A stretch of DNA of 64,000 nt, from positions 2,164,072 through 2,228,071 of the forward strand of contig NZ_CP127167.1 of assembly GCF_036288925.1 (NCBI RefSeq), read 5' to 3'. This DNA comes from Haemophilus parainfluenzae. GTDB lineage: Bacteria; Pseudomonadota; Gammaproteobacteria; Enterobacterales; Pasteurellaceae. The first letter of the stretch is position 1, and every line of letters starts with the position of its first letter. The position numbers and the translations under genes were made by a program. Below the pieces are notes generated by a model. That model was given only the letters and a program-made list of their open reading frames with translations, was not told where the DNA came from and did not search any database. This document shows positions 57,321-64,000 of the stretch, in pieces.

Positions 57321-59198
57321 TTAGTGAGCCGCACCTTCTTCTGAATCATCTTGATTAATAAAGCTGGTATTAATCTCGATTTGTGCTTTTTCACGTAATG
57401 CTTGCATTAACTGTCCTTGCAATTCGCCTTGACGTGCACGAACAAGTTGAGTGCTAAATTTCGCTAATTCTTGCTCACTTAAAGTCGGCTCTTCTACACG
57501 TTCAAGAGCAACCACAACTACATCACCTTTGCTGTTGCGAGCAACTTGATAAGCTACTTTACCATCTTGTGGTTTAGCAATAGCAAATACACCTTCATAA
57601 AGCATTGGATCTTTATTATCCATTAGTGTAAAGGTTTGTGGTTCACTAAAACTAATACCTGCTGGTAATTTGGTAGGATCAGTAGATAGTGCTTTAACCG
57701 CTTGCTCTGCTTTTTCAGCTAATACTTTATCGGCTTTTTCGCGTTTTAAAAATTGCTCGATCGTTGATTTTGCTTCATCAAGGCTTTGTAAACCTTCATC
57801 TTTGTGATCCACGACACGTACCACTACAAATTCATTTTCACCTACGGTTAATGGCTCAGAATTTGCACCGCCGTTTGCAATATCAGATTCAAAAATAGCA
57901 GAAGTCACATTTGGGAAATTTAATGCCGCAGGGACATTATTTTTACCAAAGTAATCCGTTTCTTCTACTTTCACACCTGCCGCTTCAGCTACCGCAGCTA
58001 AAGAATCACTGCTTTCTGCTGCTTTTTCACGAACCGCTTTTTCTACCGCTTGGAAACGGCTTTCTGCTAAGTTTTTACGTACAGTCTCTGCGATTTGTTC
58101 TTTCACTTCTTCTAAAGTACGCTCTTTACGATCTTGCACTAAAATAATATGGTAAGCCCCATCCACATTAACCGGTGTACTGTATTGACCAACATTTAAC
58201 AATAATGCTGCATCTTCAAAGTTTTTCGGTAATTCGTTGTCTTTTACCCAACCTAATTCACCGCCTTGAGCACCAGAAAGTTTATCTAGGGATTTTATTT
58301 TTGCTAACTCAGCAAAATCAGCACCTTTTTGCAGTTCTTGATAAACGGCATCCGCTTCTTTCTCAGTTGAGAATTGAATATGCGCTAATTTTTGGCTAAT
58401 GAATTGTGCTTTATTTTCTTGATAATATTGTGCAATTTGTGTTTCAGTGACAGGTTGTAATTTACCTAATGCATTTGCTGAAACGCTAATATATTGCACT
58501 TTCGCTTGTTCAGGTTGAACAAGTGATTTCGCATTCGCATCATAATACGCTTTAATTTCTTCGTCCGTCACTTTTTGTTTTGCAATTTCATCGGCTAATG
58601 GAAGTGTCGCAAGACGAGCGATACGTTTTTGGAAAAAGACTTGTGCGTTATCTTTTACTTGAGCCGGCACAACAAATTCACTGTCAGCCAAACCGTTTTG
58701 CATTTGTTCAAGTGTTAATGCATTACGTAAAATAGTCGCATAAGTATCGGACGTTAAACCATTTTGAGTCAATAATTGTTGATAACGGGTATTATCAAAT
58801 TTACCGTTAGATTGTAAATTAGGATCGCTTACAATCGCACGTTTGATCATGTCATCGCTGACACCTAATTTTAATTCTTTCGCATATTGACGGATTAATT
58901 CTTGATCCACTAAACGTTGAATTAAATTTTGACGAAGTGCGGTCACAAATTCCACCGAGTCAGTTTTCGCTAGGAAGCTCTCGCCTTCTTGTTGAGCTCG
59001 CGCTTCAAACTCTTGGTTATAACGATTTAAGACATCTTGTTGAGAGATGGTTTCGCCATTTACTTTTGCCGCAAAACTATCATTGCTGCTATACAGATAA
59101 CCTGACATCCCACCAATCAAAAATGAAACTGGAATTAAAGCAAAGATCGCTTTTCCGATAAAGCTATGGGCGATGCCATGCATTTTTTCAATTAACAT
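57321..59198 (-). CDS. ppiD: Periplasmic folding factor PpiD
   Basis: PpiD is a membrane-anchored SurA-like chaperone at the SecYEG exit. The 625-residue protein has an N-terminal anchor (FIGKAIFALIPVSFLIGGMSGY), a SurA-N-like domain and a parvulin rotamase domain (about residues 265-360; GGELGWV conserved). A second degenerate region follows. YfgM, its partner at the translocon, is encoded at 39.1-39.7 kb. Confidence 0.93.
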   Translation of the reverse strand: MLIEKMHGIAHSFIGKAIFALIPVSFLIGGMSGYLYSSNDSFAAKVNGETISQQDVLNRYNQEFEARAQQEGESFLAKTDSVEFVTALRQNLIQRLVDQELIRQYAKELKLGVSDDMIKRAIVSDPNLQSNGKFDNTRYQQLLTQNGLTSDTYATILRNALTLEQMQNGLADSEFVVPAQVKDNAQVFFQKRIARLATLPLADEIAKQKVTDEEIKAYYDANAKSLVQPEQAKVQYISVSANALGKLQPVTETQIAQYYQENKAQFISQKLAHIQFSTEKEADAVYQELQKGADFAELAKIKSLDKLSGAQGGELGWVKDNELPKNFEDAALLLNVGQYSTPVNVDGAYHIILVQDRKERTLEEVKEQIAETVRKNLAESRFQAVEKAVREKAAESSDSLAAVAEAAGVKVEETDYFGKNNVPAALNFPNVTSAIFESDIANGGANSEPLTVGENEFVVVRVVDHKDEGLQSLDEAKSTIEQFLKREKADKVLAEKAEQAVKALSTDPTKLPAGISFSEPQTFTLMDNKDPMLYEGVFAIAKPQDGKVAYQVARNSKGDVVVVALERVEEPTLSEQELAKFSTQLVRARQGELQGQLMQALREKAQIEINTSFINQDDSEEGAAH

Positions 59199-59266
59199 TC
59201 AATTATTACCCTTTTAAAAAAAGACAAAGTTCGTAAGATTATAATCTAAAAGGCGAAAATTCGCAC

Positions 59267-59824
59267 TTAAAAAACACCATGTTCGTGTAGGATTTTCACA
59301 GCCATGACTAATAACACTAAACCGCCAAAAATCTCTGCTTTGCTTTTGAATTTTTTCCCTAAAAAATGACCGCTCTTTACGCCAATAAAAGAGATGACAA
59401 AGGTTGTTAAACCAATGATGAAGACAGCCAACAAAATGTCCACGGAAAGAAAAGCAAAAGAGACACCAATGGCTAACGCATCAATACTCGTTGCCACACC
59501 AAGTGTTAGCAAGTGTTTTAAACTAATCAATGAGGGAGTGGGTTCATCATCTGAGCTAATTCCTTCTCGAATCATATTCACACCGATGAGAACGAGCAAA
59601 ATAAACGCAATCCAGTGATCCCAATTTTGAATCATATGACTAAATTGCAGTCCGACAACATAGCCTATCGCAGGCATGATGCCTTGGAATAACCCAAAGC
59701 AACATGCAATAGCTAATGCTTGTTTCCAACGAAAAGCCCGCATTGCTAAGCCTTTAGAGATGGAAACTGCAAAGGCATCCATCGAAAGCCCTAGAGCAAT
59801 AACCCACAACATATGAAAAGTCAT
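59267..59824 (-). CDS. mntP: Manganese efflux pump MntP
   Basis: The 185-residue protein has six hydrophobic segments and the two repeated motifs of the family, LGLSMDAFAVSISKG and GVATSIDALAIGVSF, whose Asp residues are needed for Mn export. It lies 10 bp after the mnmE stop, so cotranscription is possible. Confidence 0.92.
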   Translation of the reverse strand: MTFHMLWVIALGLSMDAFAVSISKGLAMRAFRWKQALAIACCFGLFQGIMPAIGYVVGLQFSHMIQNWDHWIAFILLVLIGVNMIREGISSDDEPTPSLISLKHLLTLGVATSIDALAIGVSFAFLSVDILLAVFIIGLTTFVISFIGVKSGHFLGKKFKSKAEIFGGLVLLVMAVKILHEHGVF

Positions 59825-59834
59825 AAACTACAAG

Positions 59835-61193
59835 TTATTTTCCAATACAGAAAGAACTGAAAATATTGCCGAGTAAATCATCCGAGGTAAATTGCCCCGT
59901 AATTTCACTCAGGTTAGCTTGAACTAAACGAAGTTCTTCTGCCAGTAATTCACCCGCATGAAATTCAGTTAATTGGACTAATCCAATTTGTAAATGTTCG
60001 GCCGCTTTTTCTAAGGCATCAAGATGACGACGGCGTGCTAAGAAACCACCTTCCATTCCCGTTTGGAATCCCATCGCCTGTTTTAAATGCTCACGCAACA
60101 AATCTACACCCTGATGTGTTTGGGCGGATAAACAAACGGTCGTTGTTCCATTTTCTTCTTTTAGCCCAACTGCCTCGCCACTTAAATCTACTTTATTGCG
60201 AACAATGGTCACTGGCATATTATTTGGCAATTTTGATAAAAATTCTGATCGCACTTTTTCGATATTTTGGCTATCAGGGTCGCTGCTGTCTAACATTAAA
60301 ATGATGCGATCGGCTTGCTCAATCTCCGTCCAGGCACGTGAGATCCCGATACGTTCAACTTCATCTGTCGCTTCACGAAGCCCGGCGGTATCAATAATAT
60401 GTAAAGGCATGCCATCAATATGAATATGCTCACGCAACACATCACGCGTTGTACCAGCAATATCTGTCACAATGGCTGCTTCTCTGCCCGCTAAAGCATT
60501 CAGTAAACTTGATTTACCTGCATTTGGACGACCAGCAATCACCACTTTCATCCCTTCACGTAAAATCGAGCCTTGTTTTGCTTCGCTACGGACTAAATCA
60601 AGCTGATCAATAATTTCTCGTAATTTTGCTTCGATTTTACCGTCTGCCAAAAAGTCAATTTCTTCATCGGGGAAATCAATCGACGCTTCCACATAAGTAC
60701 GCAGATAAATCACGGAATCCACTAACTGATTCACTTTATTAGAAAATTCACCTTGTAATGATTTTAATGCTGAACGAGCAGCTTGCTCCGAAGTCGCATC
60801 AATCAAATCAGCAATGGCTTCAGCTTGGGCTAAATCTAATTTATCGTTTAAAAAAGCTTGTTCAGAAAATTCACCTGGACGCGCAAGACGAACACCATCA
60901 AGTTGTAAGATTCGTTTTAGTAACAAATCTAATACCACTTGTCCGCCATGACCTTGCAATTCCAATACATCTTCACCAGTAAAGGAATTCGGCGATTTAA
61001 AATAAAGCGCAATGCCTTGATCTAATACTGTGCCATCAGCATCTTTAAAAGGTAAATAATCTGCCATTCTTGGTTTAGGACATTTACCGAGCACCGCCTG
61101 TGCCACTTCAACCGCTTTCGGGCCAGATACACGCAAAATACCAATACCACCACGTCCTGGTGCTGTCGCTTGTGCGACGATTGTTTCTTTCAT
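59835..61193 (-). CDS. mnmE: tRNA modification GTPase MnmE
   Basis: With MnmG, MnmE makes cmnm5U34 in tRNAs. The 452-residue protein has the N-terminal formyl-THF-binding domain ([21 protein letters not shown]), the inserted G domain with P-loop [10 protein letters not shown] and DIAGTTRD, and the C-terminal CIGK motif with the conserved Cys. Confidence 0.97.
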   Translation of the reverse strand: MKETIVAQATAPGRGGIGILRVSGPKAVEVAQAVLGKCPKPRMADYLPFKDADGTVLDQGIALYFKSPNSFTGEDVLELQGHGGQVVLDLLLKRILQLDGVRLARPGEFSEQAFLNDKLDLAQAEAIADLIDATSEQAARSALKSLQGEFSNKVNQLVDSVIYLRTYVEASIDFPDEEIDFLADGKIEAKLREIIDQLDLVRSEAKQGSILREGMKVVIAGRPNAGKSSLLNALAGREAAIVTDIAGTTRDVLREHIHIDGMPLHIIDTAGLREATDEVERIGISRAWTEIEQADRIILMLDSSDPDSQNIEKVRSEFLSKLPNNMPVTIVRNKVDLSGEAVGLKEENGTTTVCLSAQTHQGVDLLREHLKQAMGFQTGMEGGFLARRRHLDALEKAAEHLQIGLVQLTEFHAGELLAEELRLVQANLSEITGQFTSDDLLGNIFSSFCIGK

Positions 61194-61320
61194 AAAAACT
61201 CACTAAAAATTGACCGCACTTTTATCTGCGATAAAAAAATGAGAGGGCGCATTAATACGCCCATGAGATTATATATCAATCAATGATAGAAAAAAGGCAT
61301 CTTTCGATGCCTTCTATTTG

Positions 61321-62949
61321 TTATTTTTTACGGGTATGTAACCCTTTTTTCTCTAAACCACGGTAGATCATTTGTTGTTGTACGATAGTGATTAAGTTAG
61401 ACACTAACCAGTAAAGCACTAGACCTGCCGGGAACCAGAGGAAGAAGAACATGAAGATCAACGGCATGAAATTCATCACTTTTTGTTGCATTGGATCTGC
61501 AACGGGTGTCGGTGACATTTTTTGTAACAAGAACATTGATCCGCCCATTAAGATTGGGAGAATGTAGTAAGGGTCTTGTGCCGATAAATCTTGAATCCAA
61601 CCAAAGAATGGTGCATGACGCAGTTCAACCGCTTCCATAAACGTCCAGTATAATGCGATAAAAATTGGCATTTGAAGGATTAATGGTAAGCAACCGCCAA
61701 GTGGATTTACTTTTTCTTCTTTGTAAAGTTTCATCATTTCTTGGCTCATACGTTGGCGATCATCACCAAAACGTTCGCGCATTTCTTGCATTTTTGGTTG
61801 CAACATACGCATTTTCGCCATAGACGTGTATTGTGCTTTTGTGAGCGGATATAAAATCGCTTTCACCACTAAGGTGACACAAATAATTGCCACACCCCAG
61901 TTAGATACAATACTTTGAATGAAAGTTAATAACCAGAATAATGGTTTCGCGATGAACCATGCCCAACCATAATCGACAGTTAAGTCTAAGTGGTTAGCCA
62001 CTTCAGCCATTTTGTTTTGTAATTTCGGACCTGTCCATAATGAGCTGGTAATTGTTTCTGTTGCACCCGCTGGAACAGATACTACTGGACCACGATAACC
62101 AATAGACGCAACGTTATTTTTGCTATCTGTAATACTATAAAGTTGGTTATTTACATCTTGATTTGGGATCCAAGCTGATACGAAATAGTGTTGTAAAACA
62201 GCAACCCAACCTGCTTTGGTATCGATAGAAAGATTTTTGTCTTTCATATCGCTGAAGCTGTATTTTTTGTAATTTGTTTCAGAAGAAGAATACGCACCAC
62301 CGGTATAAGTAGGCATTGCTACGTTACCGCTGCTTTCAACTAATGTATGTTTTAATTGACCGTAAGGTTCAACTTCAATTGCGCTACCACTTTGGTTCAC
62401 AATTTCAAAGTTAACACCTACATCGTAGCTATCGCGTTTTAATACAAAGATTTTACGATAAGTGACACCATCTTTTTCAAATGTTAATGGTACAGAAAGT
62501 TCATTTTGACCTTCTGCTAATTTGAAATTATCACCCGTCACTTGATATTGTGCACGACCTGCTTTTGTATCGATCCCGTTTTTACCGATTAAGCCGCTTT
62601 GTGCAATGTAAACATGCTCGTTTGTATCTTTTAATAAAACGAAAGGTTCTTTTGAATTTAATTCTGCATCATATTTTAATAATTCAGAACTGATTACATC
62701 ACCACCTAATGTATCCACTTTCAAACGGAATACATCATTTTCTAATGTGATAATGTGACCTTTGGTTTGTGAGTCTGCCACTACTTCGGCAGATGAAGAA
62801 GAACTTGCCGGTACATCAGAAGAGGCGGTTGTTGTTTGTTCCGTGGTCTGTTGTTGAACCGGTGGATTTTTATCAAGTTGCCATTGCTGATAAACAAGGA
62901 AAGAAATAAAGAGTAGTGCAAGCACTAATAGGCTACGTCTTGAGTCCAT
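61321..62949 (-). CDS. yidC: Membrane protein insertase YidC
   Basis: YidC inserts membrane proteins with or without SecYEG. The 542-residue protein has an N-terminal membrane segment ([17 protein letters not shown]), a Ser/Thr-rich linker and a large periplasmic P1 domain. Five C-terminal hydrophobic segments follow, with motifs [19 protein letters not shown] and [16 protein letters not shown]. It is part of rpmH-rnpA-yidD-yidC and overlaps yidD by one base. Confidence 0.97.
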   Translation of the reverse strand: MDSRRSLLVLALLFISFLVYQQWQLDKNPPVQQQTTEQTTTASSDVPASSSSSAEVVADSQTKGHIITLENDVFRLKVDTLGGDVISSELLKYDAELNSKEPFVLLKDTNEHVYIAQSGLIGKNGIDTKAGRAQYQVTGDNFKLAEGQNELSVPLTFEKDGVTYRKIFVLKRDSYDVGVNFEIVNQSGSAIEVEPYGQLKHTLVESSGNVAMPTYTGGAYSSSETNYKKYSFSDMKDKNLSIDTKAGWVAVLQHYFVSAWIPNQDVNNQLYSITDSKNNVASIGYRGPVVSVPAGATETITSSLWTGPKLQNKMAEVANHLDLTVDYGWAWFIAKPLFWLLTFIQSIVSNWGVAIICVTLVVKAILYPLTKAQYTSMAKMRMLQPKMQEMRERFGDDRQRMSQEMMKLYKEEKVNPLGGCLPLILQMPIFIALYWTFMEAVELRHAPFFGWIQDLSAQDPYYILPILMGGSMFLLQKMSPTPVADPMQQKVMNFMPLIFMFFFLWFPAGLVLYWLVSNLITIVQQQMIYRGLEKKGLHTRKK

Positions 62950-63212
62950 TATTTTTTCTCATCGTTATTATTAATCTTTTTCGGCGGAACAGGATCGAAT
63001 CCACCGGCGCTTAAGGGGTGACATTTTAATACACGTTTTAGCGTAAGCCAACTACCTTTTAACAATCCATGTGTTTTTAACGCCTCAATACCATAGCAAG
63101 AACAGGTTGGCACAAAACGACAGCGAGGCCCGATTAAAGGACTAATCGCTACTTGATAAAACTTAATTAAAGCGATGAGGATTTTTGTGCCAAACGAATG
63201 TGACGTGCCCAT
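62949..63212 (-). CDS. yidD: Membrane protein insertion efficiency factor YidD
   Basis: The 87-residue protein shows the conserved [11 protein letters not shown] and [10 protein letters not shown] segments and [12 protein letters not shown]; an amphipathic helix lies near the N-terminus. It overlaps the rnpA 3' end by 46 bp in another frame, a normal trait of this locus. Confidence 0.94.
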   Translation of the reverse strand: MGTSHSFGTKILIALIKFYQVAISPLIGPRCRFVPTCSCYGIEALKTHGLLKGSWLTLKRVLKCHPLSAGGFDPVPPKKINNNDEKK

Positions 63213-63535
63213 AATTTATCCAAAGTTTGTAAAAACGTTTGATTATCAAGCTGACCAATGCCACGTTTCGCCACAAAGACAAAGTCACAAGAAGGCAAAT
63301 TATGTTGGGACAAACGAAAACTTTCACGAACTAAACGTTTGATACGATTACGATCATGCGCTCGTTTAAGATGTTTTTTAGCCACAGTTAAACCTAAGCG
63401 TGGATGCTCAAGATTATTTTTGCGTGCGAGAATGGTAATTTCAGGGGTGCTTGCTCGAAACGGTTGTTCGAAGACATTTTTGAATTGAGCGGGAGTTAAC
63501 AATCGTAACTCCCGAGAGAAGTTTAGCTTAATCAC
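63167..63535 (-). CDS. rnpA: Ribonuclease P protein component
   Basis: RnpA is the protein subunit of RNase P, which matures tRNA 5' ends. The 122-residue basic protein has the RNR motif in [16 protein letters not shown] and begins with a GTG after AGAGGTG-like leader sequence. It lies 12 bp after rpmH, in the conserved order. Confidence 0.95.
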   Translation of the reverse strand: MIKLNFSRELRLLTPAQFKNVFEQPFRASTPEITILARKNNLEHPRLGLTVAKKHLKRAHDRNRIKRLVRESFRLSQHNLPSCDFVFVAKRGIGQLDNQTFLQTLDKLWARHIRLAQKSSSL

Positions 63536-63547
63536 TAAAAGAGGTGA

Positions 63548-63682
63548 TTATGCAGATAAACTTTTACGACCTTTAGCACGACGACGAGCTAAAACTTGAC
63601 GGCCGTTTTTAGTTGCCATACGAGCACGGAAACCGTGAGTACGACTACGTTTTAATACAGAAGGTTGAAATGTACGTTTCAT
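63548..63682 (-). CDS. rpmH: 50S ribosomal protein L34
   Basis: A 44-codon frame beginning [20 protein letters not shown] and ending GRKSLSA is L34. It is very basic and binds 23S rRNA. It is too short for usual ORF thresholds but unmistakable, and starts the rpmH-rnpA-yidD-yidC run. Confidence 0.97.
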
Positions 63683-64000
63683 TATAATCTACCTAAATCA
63701 AAATGGTTTACTGTTTTGATAGCCAAAACACAACAAGGGTTATAAAAAATAGACCGCAATTTTAATCATAAATTGGGCTTTCGTCAAATAAGAAAAGAGA
63801 AAATTCCGAAATAATCTTCCGTTTCTTCTAAAATCGTGGGGATTATACGGATTTTGGGCAAAATCTCAAGCAACCTTTTTGTCTTTTTTTGATGAGCAAC
63901 AGAAGATCTTTCGCCTAAATTATTGTAAAATCCTCTTCGATTTTTAACCGCACTTTTGCGGCTTTTATTTTATACGCATATAACATAAGGATAATTTATC
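63683..64000. other. Region upstream of rpmH, probable dnaA leader
   Basis: No gene. In gamma-proteobacteria dnaA usually lies divergent from rpmH. Here a plus-strand TAAAAT box near 63929, a USS (complement, near 63949) and CATAAGGATAATTTATC at the window end look like a promoter and ribosome-binding site for a gene that would start just after 64000. No clear TTATNCACA DnaA box was found. Confidence 0.45.

Noticed and set aside
63683..64000. Replication origin
   Set aside because: The location near rpmH/dnaA invites this, but I could not find TTATNCACA boxes or an AT-rich repeat array in the part visible here.

Overview
The window is chromosomal DNA of a Pasteurellaceae bacterium, most likely a Haemophilus close to H. 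parainfluenzae or H. influenzae. The 9-base uptake signal AAGTGCGGT (or its complement) recurs throughout, often as inverted pairs that form terminators. Gene order (recG-spoT-rpoZ-gmk, ffh-ypjD-yfjD, pilW-rodZ-ispG-hisS-yfgM, hinT-ycfL-nagZ-rlmC, rpmH-rnpA-yidD-yidC-mnmE) is that of gamma-proteobacteria, and codon use is AT-rich. No rRNA, tRNA or CRISPR array was found.

Layout. 1-5.1 kb: recG (3' end outside the window), spoT, rpoZ and gmk on the minus strand. 5.1-8.4 kb: gapA behind a CRP-type site, then an acyl-CoA ligase gene. 8.4-9.7 kb: an apparently intact IS150-like (IS3 family) element sitting in the loop of an inverted-USS terminator. 9.7-12.1 kb: selD with an in-frame UGA selenocysteine codon and a strong hairpin, then yfjD. 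12.1-18.6 kb: an accessory block between two copies of the 3' part of ypjD. It holds a hisC fragment, intact hisB, a foreign AT-rich Cys/His-rich gene broken by frameshifts, hisH, hisA, a hisF stub with a nonsense codon, and a decayed second IS150-like element. 18.7-29.4 kb: ffh, a gluconate locus (gntR, gntK, permease) with GntR and CRP operators, quinol nitric oxide reductase norB, a small Cys-tailed protein, upp-uraA and hda. 29.4-30.4 kb: two small exported proteins of unknown function. 30.4-37.6 kb: the cytochrome c maturation operon ccmABCDEFGHI with yaeR coupled at its end. 37.8-46.1 kb: sodA, a small membrane methyltransferase-like gene, yfgM, hisS, ispG, rodZ, pilW, rlmN and pbpG. 46.2-49.8 kb: a Fur-box-preceded metal ABC transporter (yfeABCD type). 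49.8-54.3 kb: an arsenic-resistance island arsR-arsD-arsA-(25-codon ORF)-acr3 of Firmicutes character. 54.3-57.2 kb: rlmC, nagZ, ycfL, hinT. 57.3-64 kb: ppiD, mntP, mnmE, yidC, yidD, rnpA, rpmH and the probable dnaA upstream region.

The two regions most worth attention are the his/ypjD block and the ars island. In the his block, two ypjD alleles differing at about 5% of positions (by eye over about 200 bp) flank an incomplete his operon, which points to recombination with DNA from another strain. The ars island joins rlmC at its 3' end: the last residues of RlmC and the following 250 bp read as the C-terminal extension typical of clostridial RlmD/RumA proteins, broken by one stop and one frameshift. 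This makes rlmC a Haemophilus/Firmicutes hybrid and suggests that an element using a clostridial rumA 3' end as its target delivered the ars genes.
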